Notes under the pieces: model-generated
What the model was told of the DNA's origin: nothing
What the model saw: only the letters and a program-made list of their open reading frames with translations
The model's database searches: none
Position numbers and translations under genes: made by a program
Shown here: positions 1 to 8,038 of the stretch, piece after piece
Numbering within the stretch: the first letter of the stretch is position 1
How the letters are laid out: every line of letters begins with the position of its first letter
Origin: Sphingomonadales bacterium
GTDB taxonomy: Bacteria > Pseudomonadota > Alphaproteobacteria > Sphingomonadales > Sphingomonadaceae
Direction: 5' to 3'
Assembly (NCBI GenBank): GCA_027488785.1
Contig: JAIYAY010000004.1
Span: forward strand, 22,310-86,309
Length of the DNA stretch: 64,000 nt

Positions 1-1338
1 CTGCTGGCGCTGTATCTGGCGGTCTATCCCGCTTTGGCGGCAGCGGGCTCCGTCTGGATAGGTCGCTTCACGGCGAAAAAATTTGCTCATTCCCGCGCCG
101 ATGTTGGACATGGCGCTGTCACACTTTCTCTCATCTTCGCCTTTGCTGGCTTGTGGATCATTACCGAATGGCTGCGCAGTTGGGTGTTCACAGGCTATGT
201 CTGGAACCCGCTCGCGGTCGGATTTGTTTCGCAATGGTTTGATCTTTGGCTTCCGACAATCGGGACCTACGGCGTTGGGGGGCTGATGATCTTGGCCAGC
301 GGTGCGATGGCGCTGCTCGGCACTCGACGTTGGACAAACGGATGTGTTTTGGCGGCGATTGTCGGCGTGGCCATTTTGTCGTCGGCCAAAATTAATGTGA
401 CGGAGCCGTCGCTCAGCGCGCGAACTGCCGTCACCGTTGTGCAACCCAATATCTCGCAAGCCGACAAATATGCGCCCGGCTATGACGCGCTAAACTTCGC
501 CAAGCTGGCGATGAACAGCCGCGCCTTGCCCGGACAAGCGCCGCGCCTGATTCTTTGGCCGGAGGCCGCGATTCCCGACTATCTGGAGGACGGATATCCC
601 TATCCATATTATCAGGGGCAGGCTGGCGAAAGCGCCGCCGGCGCGCGCGCGCGGCTGACCACGTTGATGGCCGATAATGATGTGCTGGTAACAGGCGCGA
701 ACCGCCTTATTTTTGAAAAACGTCAATTAGTTGCCGCGCGCAACAGCGTGTCCGCAATGGACGCCTTTGGCCGTATCCTTGGCCATTATGACAAGGCGCA
801 TCTGGTGCCTTATGGCGAATATCTGCCGTTGCCATGGTTGCTGAAACCGCTTGGACTGGCGCGATTGGTACCAGGCAGCCTCGATTTCTGGCCCGGCCCG
901 GGTGCGCAAACCATGACCGTGCGCGTTGACGGCAAGCCTGTAAAAATTGGTATGCAGATTTGTTATGAAATGATATTCTCGGGCCAGACAGTGGACCGCA
1001 AAAACCGACCCGATTTCATCTTCAACCCGTCCAACGACGCATGGTTCGGTACTATTGGCCCACCGCAACATTTGGCGCAGGCGCGGTTGCGCGCAATTGA
1101 GGAAGGCCTTCCCGTCATTCGGTCCACCCCAACGGGGATCAGCGCCATAATCGACGCCGATGGCCGGATCCTGCACAGCCTACCCTTGGGCAGCGATGGC
1201 CGCATCGACTCATTTTTGCCGCGCGCCAAAGCGCCGACATTCTTCGCGCAATTTGGGAACGTTATTCCTCTGGCTTTTGCTGGGCTGCTGATCCTCTTGG
1301 CATTGTTACCGCTTGCCCCGCGTCGCGCTTCTCGCTAA
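1..1338 (+). CDS. lnt: Apolipoprotein N-acyltransferase, 5'-truncated by window edge
   Basis: Lnt adds the third acyl chain to the N-terminal cysteine of apolipoproteins on the periplasmic side of the inner membrane, the last step of lipoprotein maturation. The frame is open from base 1, so the N-terminus lies outside the window; 445 codons remain of a family usually around 500-530 residues. Hydrophobic segments fill the first third, followed by a carbon-nitrogen hydrolase domain with the Glu-Lys-Cys triad: Glu in LILWPEAAIP (codon 562), Lys in YDKAHLVPYGEYLP (codon 793), Cys in IGMQICYEM (codon 961). A final hydrophobic helix closes the protein. metK follows on the same strand after 60 bp. 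Confidence 0.95.
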   Translation: MLALYLAVYPALAAAGSVWIGRFTAKKFAHSRADVGHGAVTLSLIFAFAGLWIITEWLRSWVFTGYVWNPLAVGFVSQWFDLWLPTIGTYGVGGLMILASGAMALLGTRRWTNGCVLAAIVGVAILSSAKINVTEPSLSARTAVTVVQPNISQADKYAPGYDALNFAKLAMNSRALPGQAPRLILWPEAAIPDYLEDGYPYPYYQGQAGESAAGARARLTTLMADNDVLVTGANRLIFEKRQLVAARNSVSAMDAFGRILGHYDKAHLVPYGEYLPLPWLLKPLGLARLVPGSLDFWPGPGAQTMTVRVDGKPVKIGMQICYEMIFSGQTVDRKNRPDFIFNPSNDAWFGTIGPPQHLAQARLRAIEEGLPVIRSTPTGISAIIDADGRILHSLPLGSDGRIDSFLPRAKAPTFFAQFGNVIPLAFAGLLILLALLPLAPRRASR

Positions 1339-1351
1339 GGGCGCGTCACGA

Positions 1352-1369
1352 TATAAAGAATTCTTTATA
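1352..1369. promoter_or_regulatory. 18-bp perfect palindrome ahead of metK (candidate operator)
   Basis: TATAAAGAATTCTTTATA is a perfect 18-bp palindrome, AT-rich in a GC-rich context, 29 bp before the metK ATG. Position and symmetry fit an operator for a dimeric repressor. ArsR-family regulators of methionine and S-adenosylhomocysteine metabolism (SahR/SamR) are known to control metK in proteobacteria, but whether this matches their consensus could not be checked here. No SAM riboswitch-like fold was seen in the 60-bp gap. Confidence 0.55.
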
Positions 1370-1398
1370 CGCAGACACAGCAATAGACTGGAAAAACC

Positions 1399-2607
1399 AT
1401 GCGCTCAAATTACCTCTTCACCTCCGAATCCGTGTCCGAAGGACATCCTGATAAGGTTTCGGATCAGATTTCCGACGCCATCGTCGATCTGTTTTTATCC
1501 AAAGACCCCGAAGCACGCATCGCGTGCGAAACCTTGACCACCACGCAATTGGTTGTGCTCGCGGGCGAAATCCGCTGCAAAGGTGTGTACGAAAATGGTC
1601 AATGGGCCGAAGGCGCGAAGGAGGAGATTGAAGCCACCGTCCGCCGCACCGTTAAGGAAATCGGCTATGCCCAAACGGGCTTCCACTGGGAAACCCTGCG
1701 CTTCGAAAATAACCTGCATGGCCAGTCTGCGCACATCGCGCAGGGTGTAGACGCCGCGGGCGACAAGGACGAAGGCGCTGGCGACCAGGGCATCATGTTC
1801 GGCTATGCCTCCACCGAAACGCCGGACCTGATGCCCGCGACGCTGGATTATAGTCACAAGATCCTTGAGCGCATGGCCGCAGACCGCCATTCGGGCGCTG
1901 CGCCATTTCTGGAGCCCGATGCCAAAAGCCAAGTTACTTTGCGTTACAACAGCGAGGGCAAGCCAGAGGCCGCGACCGCTATCGTCGTGTCGACACAACA
2001 TGCGCCGGGTTATGATCAAGGTGCGAAGGAAGCCGAGCTGCATAATTATGTGAAGGGCGTCATCGCTGACCTGTTGCCAGCAAACCTGCTGACCGAAACT
2101 GTGTATCACATCAACCCAACGGGCAGCTTCGAAATCGGTGGTCCTGATGGCGATGCTGGCCTGACCGGCCGTAAAATTATTGTCGACACCTATGGCGGCG
2201 CAGCCCCGCATGGCGGCGGCGCGTTTTCGGGCAAAGACCCGACGAAGGTTGACCGTTCCGCGGCCTATATCACGCGCTATTTGGCAAAGAATATCGTCGC
2301 CGCCGGATTTGCCACACGCTGCACCATTCAATTGGCTTATGCGATTGGCGTGTCCAAGCCTTTGTCGCTTTATGTCGATACGCACCGCACCGGCACGGTC
2401 GGCGATGATCAGATTGAAGCGGCCATCATGGGCATAGAAAAACTGGGCGGCCTCACGCCGCGCGGCATTCGCACGCATCTTGGTTTGAACAAGCCGATTT
2501 ACCGTAAGACCGCCGCATATGGCCATTTCGGTCGTAAGCCCGAAGGTGACTTCTTCCCATGGGAACGCACCGACCTGGTCGAAGACCTCAAAGCCGCTTT
2601 GGCGTGA
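1399..2607 (+). CDS. metK: S-adenosylmethionine synthetase
   Basis: MetK makes S-adenosylmethionine from ATP and methionine in the cytosol, supplying the methyl donor used among others by the next gene, trmB. The 402-residue length is normal. Diagnostic sequences are the N-terminal [10 protein letters not shown] (HPDK at 16-19), the [12 protein letters not shown] signature at 126-137, and the glycine-rich [14 protein letters not shown] loop near 272 that binds phosphate. The ATG at 1399 follows a weak GGA-containing leader. Expression is probably set at the palindrome at 1352-1369. A long antisense frame over this gene is only a codon-usage shadow. Confidence 0.98.
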   Translation: MRSNYLFTSESVSEGHPDKVSDQISDAIVDLFLSKDPEARIACETLTTTQLVVLAGEIRCKGVYENGQWAEGAKEEIEATVRRTVKEIGYAQTGFHWETLRFENNLHGQSAHIAQGVDAAGDKDEGAGDQGIMFGYASTETPDLMPATLDYSHKILERMAADRHSGAAPFLEPDAKSQVTLRYNSEGKPEAATAIVVSTQHAPGYDQGAKEAELHNYVKGVIADLLPANLLTETVYHINPTGSFEIGGPDGDAGLTGRKIIVDTYGGAAPHGGGAFSGKDPTKVDRSAAYITRYLAKNIVAAGFATRCTIQLAYAIGVSKPLSLYVDTHRTGTVGDDQIEAAIMGIEKLGGLTPRGIRTHLGLNKPIYRKTAAYGHFGRKPEGDFFPWERTDLVEDLKAALA

Positions 2608-2620
2608 TTAGGCTTGCAGG

Positions 2621-2646
2621 GTGGCGGCTGAAAGTTTAGCCGCCAC
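2621..2646 (+). terminator. Intercistronic 9-bp hairpin between metK and trmB
   Basis: GTGGCGGCT and AGCCGCCAC form a perfect 9-bp stem around an 8-nt AT-rich loop, starting 14 bp after the metK stop and ending 4 bp before the trmB ATG. There is no T-run after it, so it is not a textbook intrinsic terminator; it may protect the metK 3' end or lower trmB translation, since trmB has no visible Shine-Dalgarno sequence. Confidence 0.45.
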
Positions 2647-2650
2647 CCGC

Positions 2651-3355
2651 ATGACTGCGAACAAAATCGGGGACCCAACGACGCTGAACCGCCTTTACGG
2701 CCGTTCAAAGGGCAAAAAGCTGCGTTCCGAACAAAATGACTTGGTCGATAATCTGTTGCCGCAGATTTCGGTGCCCGAAGAAGGCGCATTAAGCAGCCAA
2801 AAGCTATTCGGCGACGACCGCACGATGCATTTCGAAATCGGTTTTGGCGGCGGCGAGCATTTGGCGTTCCGCGCCGACCTTTTGCCCGATCACGGTTTTA
2901 TTGGTTGCGAGCCATTTCTGAACGGCGTCGCGCAAGCACTATCGCATATTCGCGATGGCAGCTTGCGTAATGTGCGCCTGCATATGGGCGACGCGCTGGA
3001 AATGTTGCGCCGCGTGCCCGATGGGTCCTTGTCCTTTGTCTATCTGCTGCATCCCGACCCTTGGCCAAAGGCGCGGCATGTGAAGCGCCGGATGATGAAT
3101 GACGGGCCAGTGGATTTGATCGCGGCAAAGTTAAAACCCGGCGGTGAATTCCGTTTTGGCACGGACCATCCCATCTATGTCCGCCACGCGCTGATGATTA
3201 TGCAGCGCCACCGGCAGCAATTTGACTGGTTGTGCAACAGCGCGTCCGATTTCCAGAACCGCCCCGGCGGTTGGCCGGAAACCCGCTATGAAGCAAAGGC
3301 GCGCCGCCTTGGGCACGAAGTCTGGTATTTCCGTTATCGGCGCAAAGACGTCTAA
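2651..3355 (+). CDS. trmB: tRNA (guanine-N7-)-methyltransferase
   Basis: TrmB methylates guanine 46 in the variable loop of many tRNAs using SAM. The 234-residue protein has the SAM-binding segment MHFEIGFGGGEHLAFRA and the family motif LLHPDPWPKARHVKRRM in its middle, with the GTDHPIYVRHAL region later. I chose the ATG at 2651, giving MTANKIGDPTTLNRLYG; the upstream in-frame GTG at 2621 lies inside the metK-trmB hairpin and adds residues unlike the family. It probably shares the metK transcript, pairing SAM synthesis with a SAM-using enzyme. Confidence 0.95.
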   Translation: MTANKIGDPTTLNRLYGRSKGKKLRSEQNDLVDNLLPQISVPEEGALSSQKLFGDDRTMHFEIGFGGGEHLAFRADLLPDHGFIGCEPFLNGVAQALSHIRDGSLRNVRLHMGDALEMLRRVPDGSLSFVYLLHPDPWPKARHVKRRMMNDGPVDLIAAKLKPGGEFRFGTDHPIYVRHALMIMQRHRQQFDWLCNSASDFQNRPGGWPETRYEAKARRLGHEVWYFRYRRKDV

Positions 3356-3384
3356 AGCGAGAATCAGCCTAAGCCGAAGATAAA

Positions 3385-3413
3385 CATTCGACAAACTTGG
3401 CGAAGCATTCGAC
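3385..3413 (+). promoter_or_regulatory. Direct repeat with 21-bp period, candidate LytTR operator
   Basis: CATTCGAC occurs at 3385-3392 and 3406-3413, a period of 21 bp. Allowing purine transitions the match extends to 12 bp (A-R-CATTCGAC-R-A). LytTR-domain regulators are known to bind two direct repeats of about 9 bp one to two helical turns apart. The repeat lies 51 bp before the start of the kinase gene whose operon also encodes a LytTR regulator, so autoregulation is a reasonable inference. Confidence 0.45.
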
Positions 3414-3463
3414 GAGAAACGATGCGCGTGGTGCAAGCGGCGAAAAATGCGCTATGAAAGGAT

Positions 3464-4591
3464 ATGGAGAGATCTAAATCCCCGCATCCGCTCATTGGTC
3501 ACCAGATGGCATTGCTCACCATAATTGGCTTTTGGGCCTTTTATGCGCTGATCTTGTCGCTGCGTGCGGCATTGCTCGACTTTCCTGCGCAAGCTATCTT
3601 ATTCGAACGACGCTTGATGGTGGCATTGGTCGGTGTGTTGGTGACTTGGCTGCTCTACGTTGGTTTGCGTATGGCCGACCGCCGCGCGCTAGGCTTTCGG
3701 GTCAGTCTGGCATTCGTGGGGGCCATACCCTGCGCCATGATATTGGCATCCGCCAATTTCTATATCTTTAACCTGTATGAACCCATCAGCCTGTTTAAAG
3801 ACCCAAGCCTTGGCCGCTCGGTTGAAAATCTGAAAGCGCAACTCGGTCTGTCATTTTGGCAGGAGATTGCCGATATTTCGGTAACGCATTATTTTTTCCT
3901 GATCGCATGGGGCTCGCTCTACGTTGCCATTGGCTACGCCCGTGAAGTGCGCGAAGCCGAACGGAAAACGTCGCGCTTTGCCCAAGCCGCCCAAGATGCC
4001 GAGCTGCGTTCCTTGCGTTATCAGGTCAATCCACATTTTCTTTTCAATACCCTGAATTCGCTTTCGAGCCTGGTCATGACCGGAAAGCCCAAAGAGGCCG
4101 AAGCGATGATCCAGAATCTATCCAATTTTTATCGGACAAGCCTGTCGTCCGATCCGCTGGAAGATGTCACACTCGCAGACGAAGTAGAACTGCAGCGGCT
4201 ATATCTCGAAATTGAAAGCGTGCGTTATCCCAAACGGCTCCGCGTCAAAATCGACATTCCCAGCGCATTGATGGGCCAGCATGTCCCGGCATTGATCCTG
4301 CAACCTTTGGTCGAAAACGCGATTAAATACGGCGTGTCCCGCACCACGCGTCCGGTAGAATTAAGCATCAGCGCCAAAGCTGAGGGCGATGTTCTTATCC
4401 TCAGCGTCCTAGACGATGGCGAGGCGGTCGATCCCGACCATGTCGGCGGAAATGGCATTGGCTTAGCTAATGTCCGCGACCGATTGGAAGCCCGCTATAA
4501 ATCGGCGGCGCACCTCGATACGCAAGCGATTTCTGGCGGGGGCTTTGTCGCCAATCTGCGTTTGCCCCTGAACCCGAGGATGCACCAATGA
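3464..4591 (+). CDS. LytS/YehU-type sensor histidine kinase
   Basis: Membrane sensor kinase of a LytS-LytTR two-component system. Of 375 residues the first 170 hold four predicted membrane helices (around 15-40, 50-67, 80-105 and 140-160) with little periplasmic sequence, suggesting it senses something in or at the membrane. The cytoplasmic half carries the His_kinase (PF06580) signature RYQVNPHFLFNTLNSLSSL, whose histidine is the phosphorylation site, followed by the ATPase N-box LVENAIKYGV and the GGNGIGLANVRDRL glycine box. It overlaps the regulator gene by ATGA at 4588-4591. The signal is unknown. Just ahead is a 21-bp-period direct repeat that could be the site of its own regulator. Confidence 0.92.
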   Translation: MERSKSPHPLIGHQMALLTIIGFWAFYALILSLRAALLDFPAQAILFERRLMVALVGVLVTWLLYVGLRMADRRALGFRVSLAFVGAIPCAMILASANFYIFNLYEPISLFKDPSLGRSVENLKAQLGLSFWQEIADISVTHYFFLIAWGSLYVAIGYAREVREAERKTSRFAQAAQDAELRSLRYQVNPHFLFNTLNSLSSLVMTGKPKEAEAMIQNLSNFYRTSLSSDPLEDVTLADEVELQRLYLEIESVRYPKRLRVKIDIPSALMGQHVPALILQPLVENAIKYGVSRTTRPVELSISAKAEGDVLILSVLDDGEAVDPDHVGGNGIGLANVRDRLEARYKSAAHLDTQAISGGGFVANLRLPLNPRMHQ

Positions 4592-5331
4592 AGCGACTCC
4601 GGACGTTGATTGTCGATGACGAGCCGCTGGCCATTGAGCGCCTTCAAATATTAAGCGCGGATCATCCCATGATCGAAATCGTGGGTACGGCAAATGACGG
4701 TGTGGAGGCGCTGCGCATTGCCCAAACATTGACGCCGGACCTGATTTTCCTCGACATTGGCATGCCCAAAATGGACGGTATCAACGCCGCCCGCGCCTTA
4801 GGGCTGATGCATAAAAAACCCGCCATCATCCTGATCACGGCGTATGACAATTTCGCGGTTGAAGCCTTTGACCTCGATGTTGTGGACTATGTACTGAAAC
4901 CTGTATCAAGCGAACGGCTTGGCCGGGCGATCACGCGGGCATCGGGCGCGCCCGCGGCCGAGACGCAGTTGTCCACGCCATCGGCAAAGACGGATAACCG
5001 CTACGCGCATGAATTTTGGGTGTCGCATCGCGCGGAGCTTATTCGGGTCGCGGCGATGGATATTGAACGGATTGAGGCCGAGCGGGATTATATGCGATTG
5101 CATACCAACGGCCGCAGCTATTTGCTGCACCAGACGATTTCGGCGCTAGAACAAAGATTGGACCCCGCACAATTTCAGCGCATTCACCGCAGCCATATTG
5201 TGCGCCGCGATCTTATCACGGGCCTTCGGCATGAAGGTGGCGGGGTCTGGCATGCTTTGCTCGGCGAGGATCACGCGATGCGCATCGGTCGTAAATATCT
5301 CGCCGACGTCAAACGGCTGGCCGGAAAATAG
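4588..5331 (+). CDS. LytTR-family response regulator
   Basis: Partner of the preceding kinase, translated by stop-start coupling (4-bp overlap). The 247 residues start with a CheY-like receiver: acidic pocket IVDDEP near residue 9, phospho-acceptor Asp in LIFLDIGMPKMDG near 57, and the conserved Lys in VLKPVSSER near 108. After a short linker a LytTR DNA-binding domain occupies about 130-245, with typical sequences AERDYMRLHTNGRSYLLHQTIS and FQRIHRSHIVRRD. LytTR proteins activate transcription from paired direct repeats. The stop codon lies inside a strong hairpin terminator shared with convergent urcA. Confidence 0.93.
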   Translation: MKRLRTLIVDDEPLAIERLQILSADHPMIEIVGTANDGVEALRIAQTLTPDLIFLDIGMPKMDGINAARALGLMHKKPAIILITAYDNFAVEAFDLDVVDYVLKPVSSERLGRAITRASGAPAAETQLSTPSAKTDNRYAHEFWVSHRAELIRVAAMDIERIEAERDYMRLHTNGRSYLLHQTISALEQRLDPAQFQRIHRSHIVRRDLITGLRHEGGGVWHALLGEDHAMRIGRKYLADVKRLAGK

Positions 5332-5362
5332 AAAACTCCGGCAGATGTCCACCGGAGTTTTC
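5331..5362. terminator. Bidirectional terminator between LytTR gene and urcA
   Basis: GAAAACTCCGG (5331-5341) and CCGGAGTTTTC (5352-5362) form a perfect 11-bp stem with a 10-nt loop; A-rich and T-rich stem ends supply a U-tract in both directions. It ends the two-component operon and the convergent urcA gene, whose stop is 15 bp beyond. Confidence 0.85.
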
Positions 5363-5376
5363 TGAGCCTGTCATAT

Positions 5377-5718
5377 TCAGTTGTTAGCGACGCTTGATCT
5401 GCCATCAAAGGCAAGACCGCGCTTTTCCAGATAAGCGGCGACAATCCGCTCGTGCGCTGGCGCAACCTTACGATAAGCGGCGGTTTCGCATTTCTGACGG
5501 TCTTGGCGTTCTGCCAATGTCCATCCGCGCGGGGTGCCGCACACTTGCTTCACCGCTTGCTTAATCCGCATTTCAAGGCGCGCGCGGCCTTCCGCAGTGG
5601 ACAGATCAAGATCGGCGTAAACGACCTCCTGCGTTTTTATCTGGGCCATGGCAGGTGTGGTGACCATCACGGCAGAGGCAAGGGTTAACGATAACATCAT
5701 GTGCTTGGGGGTAGCCAT
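5377..5718 (-). CDS. UrcA family exported protein
   Basis: Small protein of 113 residues with a signal peptide (MMLSLTLASAVMVTTPAMAQ) and a mature part with the UrcA pattern: VVYADLDLSTAEGRARLEMRI, a Cys in VKQVCG and a second Cys in RQKCETAAYRKV that probably form a disulfide, then a helix-rich end. The family is common in sphingomonads and other alphaproteobacteria; its function is not established. I set the start at the ATG at 5718, which has AAAGG 8 bases upstream; the longer frame begins inside a repeat-rich leader. Its position beside a LytS-LytTR pair suggests, but does not prove, that it is a target of that system. Confidence 0.85.
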   Translation of the reverse strand: MATPKHMMLSLTLASAVMVTTPAMAQIKTQEVVYADLDLSTAEGRARLEMRIKQAVKQVCGTPRGWTLAERQDRQKCETAAYRKVAPAHERIVAAYLEKRGLAFDGRSSVANN

Positions 5719-5750
5719 AAATATACCTTTCAAATTGGCCGCTGCATTGC

Positions 5751-5827
5751 GCAGTCCGCCAAAGGGGGGAGAGGGTTGCAGGCGGACCAAGTTCTGAGCT
5801 GGGGAGCATGAAAGGCAGTCCGCCTAC
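5751..5827 (-). promoter_or_regulatory. Leader with two competing hairpins ahead of urcA
   Basis: Read on the minus strand, GGCGGACTGC occurs twice (5824-5815 and 5760-5751) with an inverted copy, GGTCCGCC (5788-5781), between them. The middle copy can pair with the first (about 12 bp including wobbles) or with the second (about 9 bp), but not both. The loop of the second hairpin is a C-rich run (minus strand of 5761-5780) complementary to Shine-Dalgarno-like sequence. This is an architecture expected for a switchable leader; whether the region is transcribed is unknown. Confidence 0.4.
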
Positions 5828-5900
5828 GGACACACAGATACGCTGACTGTGTTACCCATGCATGACAGTTTCGATGAAGCGCACAAACAGTCGATGAGCC

Positions 5901-5961
5901 GACCAAAGTCGCCGCCAACGCACAAAATTGGTCGACCAACGACCCATTTGGTCATTTGGTC
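5901..5961. promoter_or_regulatory. Cluster of TTGGTC half-sites between thiSG and urcA
   Basis: GACCAA at 5901-5906, the perfect 12-bp palindrome TTGGTCGACCAA at 5928-5939, and TTGGTC at 5948-5953 and 5956-5961, the last two forming a tandem ATTTGGTC repeat of 8 bp. Five half-sites within 61 bp are more than chance would suggest. The cluster lies upstream of urcA and just past the thiSG stop, so it most likely acts on urcA. The binding protein is unknown. Confidence 0.45.
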
Positions 5962-5976
5962 GATAAAATTATGCTT

Positions 5977-6984
5977 TTAAATCAATCCCGCAAGCGGGCT
6001 GGAGGGGTCCGCATATAGTCGCCGCCCCATGCGGCCCGCCAGATAGGCCATGCGGCCTGACTGGACCGCCAATTTCATCGCCGTTGCCATCGCGACAGGA
6101 TTCTTGGCCTCGGCGATCGCAGTATTCATTAACACGCCATCACAGCCCAATTCCATTGCGACAGCAGCGTCTGATGCCGTGCCAACGCCCGCATCGACCA
6201 ATACGGGCACCTTCGCACCTTCGACAATCAAGCGAATGGTGACGCGGTTTTGAATACCAAGCCCCGAACCAATAGGCGCGCCAAGCGGCATTACCGCCAC
6301 GGCGCCGGCGTCCTCCAATTGCTTGGCGGCAATCGGATCATCGACGCAATAGACCATCGGCAGGAAACCTTCCTTGGCCAAAACCTCGGTCGCCTTTAAC
6401 GTTTCGCGCATATCGGGATAGAGCGTCTTGGCCTCACCCAATACCTCAAGCTTCACCAAATCCCAGCCACCCGCTTCGCGCGCCAACCGCAAGGTGCGGA
6501 TCGCATCATCGGCGGTGAAGCATCCGGCGGTATTGGGCAAATAAGTATATTTTTTGGGATCGATATAATCGGTCAACATCGGCGCCTTGGGGTCCGACAC
6601 ATTGACGCGGCGTACCGCCACAGTGATAATTTCGGCACCTGACGCCACCAAAGCCGCGGCGTTTTGTTCAAAATCCTTATATTTGCCCGTCCCGACAATC
6701 AGCCGCGAATGAAATGTCCGCCCTGCCACGGTCCAGCTATCGTTCGGAGCACTCTCTTGCCCGCCGCCGACAAAATGGACGATTTCCAGCCTATCACCAT
6801 CCGCCAAGGCCACATCTTCCAAGGTTGAGCGGGAGACAATCTCCAAATTACGCTCCACCGCGACCTTTGTTGGATCAAGGCCAATATCGCGGACAAGATC
6901 GGCCACGGTGGCATGGGTGCGAAAACGGCGCAGCTCGCCATTCAGCGTTAGGGAGATCGTATCGGAGGTCAAATTAGAGGTCAT
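5977..6984 (-). CDS. thiG: ThiS-ThiG fusion, sulfur carrier plus thiazole synthase
   Basis: Makes the thiazole phosphate half of thiamine from deoxyxylulose phosphate, dehydroglycine and sulfur carried by ThiS. Residues 8-75 of the 335 are a ThiS ubiquitin-like domain ending FVGGG at 71-75; from about 83 on the protein is ThiG, with [10 protein letters not shown], the Schiff-base Lys in DLVKLEVLG (K178), and phosphate-binding [10 protein letters not shown] and [14 protein letters not shown]. ThiS normally ends in a free Gly-Gly that becomes a thiocarboxylate; here the glycines are internal. Such bifunctional proteins are known in related bacteria. Start is the ATG at 6984, preceded by GAGATGA; the frame also opens at a TTG at 6996. 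No TPP riboswitch fits the 88-bp gap to aroQ. Confidence 0.93.
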   Translation of the reverse strand: MTSNLTSDTISLTLNGELRRFRTHATVADLVRDIGLDPTKVAVERNLEIVSRSTLEDVALADGDRLEIVHFVGGGQESAPNDSWTVAGRTFHSRLIVGTGKYKDFEQNAAALVASGAEIITVAVRRVNVSDPKAPMLTDYIDPKKYTYLPNTAGCFTADDAIRTLRLAREAGGWDLVKLEVLGEAKTLYPDMRETLKATEVLAKEGFLPMVYCVDDPIAAKQLEDAGAVAVMPLGAPIGSGLGIQNRVTIRLIVEGAKVPVLVDAGVGTASDAAVAMELGCDGVLMNTAIAEAKNPVAMATAMKLAVQSGRMAYLAGRMGRRLYADPSSPLAGLI

Positions 6985-7072
6985 TTCATCTCGCAATTTT
7001 TATTAACGGGCATATAGTGACGGGCGAGCACACTGCGCAACCGCTGCTTTGACATTATCTGGGGAATATACT

Positions 7073-7513
7073 TTGGCTGACCAGCCGGTAATCTTTGTTC
7101 TGAACGGACCAAATCTCAATTTGTTGGGCACAAGGGAGCCCGAAATTTACGGCACCGATACGCTGGATGATATCGCCGGCCATTTGGATGACCGGGCGCG
7201 GGCCGCAGGGGCAGTGATTGATTTTCGACAATCCAACCATGAAGGTCATTTGATCGATTGGCTGCACGAGGCGCAAGCCGTCGGCGCAAAGGCGGTGTTA
7301 CTCAACGCTGCTGGCTACACGCATACGTCCATCGCGATATTGGACGCGATCAAGGCCATCACCGTCCCGGTGTTTGAAGTGCATCTATCCGACCCGCATC
7401 AGCGGGAAGCTTTTAGGCATTTGAGCTATGTTAGCATGGCCGCAAAAGCGGTGTTTGCGGGGCATGGCGCAAAGTCGTACGAACTGGCGCTGGACGTAGC
7501 GTTACAACTTTGA
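7073..7513 (+). CDS. aroQ: Type II 3-dehydroquinate dehydratase
   Basis: Third step of the shikimate pathway: dehydroquinate to dehydroshikimate. The 146 residues carry the type II signatures [17 protein letters not shown] (with the Tyr base) near the N-terminus, [30 protein letters not shown] and [16 protein letters not shown] (His acid). The start is a TTG at 7073 with GGGGAA 6 bases upstream; the earlier in-frame TTG at 7049 has no ribosome site. It is followed after 43 bp by accBC, a common neighbour order in alphaproteobacteria. Confidence 0.95.
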   Translation: MADQPVIFVLNGPNLNLLGTREPEIYGTDTLDDIAGHLDDRARAAGAVIDFRQSNHEGHLIDWLHEAQAVGAKAVLLNAAGYTHTSIAILDAIKAITVPVFEVHLSDPHQREAFRHLSYVSMAAKAVFAGHGAKSYELALDVALQL

Positions 7514-7556
7514 CATTAGGCGCTCCAAAGTAATTCAGGGGCCCAAGGAGTTTTAC

Positions 7557-8036
7557 ATGGCGGTAAAGACAGGAACTACTGGCAGCATGCAGGTCGACAC
7601 GGACCTTGTCCGCGAACTGGCGGCGATGCTGAACGACACAGGTCTCAGCGAAATTGAGGTTGAGGACGGCGAACGCAAAATCCGCGTATCCCGCAATATG
7701 ACCGCCGTTGCCGCACCGATGATGGCCGCGCCCGTCGCCGCAGCCGCCGCTGTGCCAGCACCCGCCGCCGCCGCAGCCGCGCCAAGCGCCCCTGCCACAT
7801 CTGCCAACGCCTTGAAATCACCGATGGTTGGTACCGCTTATCTGACGCCAGAGCCCGACGCCGCCCCCTTTGTTAGCGTGGGTCAGCAAGTGAAGGCGGG
7901 TGATACTGTCATGATTATCGAAGCGATGAAGGTCATGAACCCGATTGTCGCCGCCACGTCGGGCACCGTCACCGAAATCTTGGTCGAAAGCGGCCAGCCG
8001 GTTGAATTTGACCAGCCCTTGTTGGTGATTGCGTAA
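7557..8036 (+). CDS. accB: Biotin carboxyl carrier protein of acetyl-CoA carboxylase
   Basis: Carries the carboxyl group on biotin between AccC and the carboxyltransferase in the first committed step of fatty acid synthesis. The 159 residues divide into an N-terminal helical part (1-48), an Ala/Pro-rich flexible linker (about 49-84) and the C-terminal biotinyl domain with EAMKVMN, Lys 125 being the biotinylated residue. A strong AAGGAG sequence precedes the ATG. accC starts 2 bp after its stop, so the two are co-translated as in most bacteria. Confidence 0.97.
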   Translation: MAVKTGTTGSMQVDTDLVRELAAMLNDTGLSEIEVEDGERKIRVSRNMTAVAAPMMAAPVAAAAAVPAPAAAAAAPSAPATSANALKSPMVGTAYLTPEPDAAPFVSVGQQVKAGDTVMIIEAMKVMNPIVAATSGTVTEILVESGQPVEFDQPLLVIA

Positions 8037-8038
8037 AC

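Noticed and set aside
1495..2526. 343-codon antisense frame over metK
   Set aside because: Frame-shadow of a GC-rich coding sequence; no ribosome site, no recognisable domain, opposite a certain gene.
7049..7072. TTGACA followed by TATACT before aroQ as a promoter
   Set aside because: Only 12 bp separate the two hexamers, too short for a sigma-70 promoter.
6985..7072. TPP riboswitch ahead of thiSG
   Set aside because: The gap is too short and lacks the conserved CTGAGA-type THI core.
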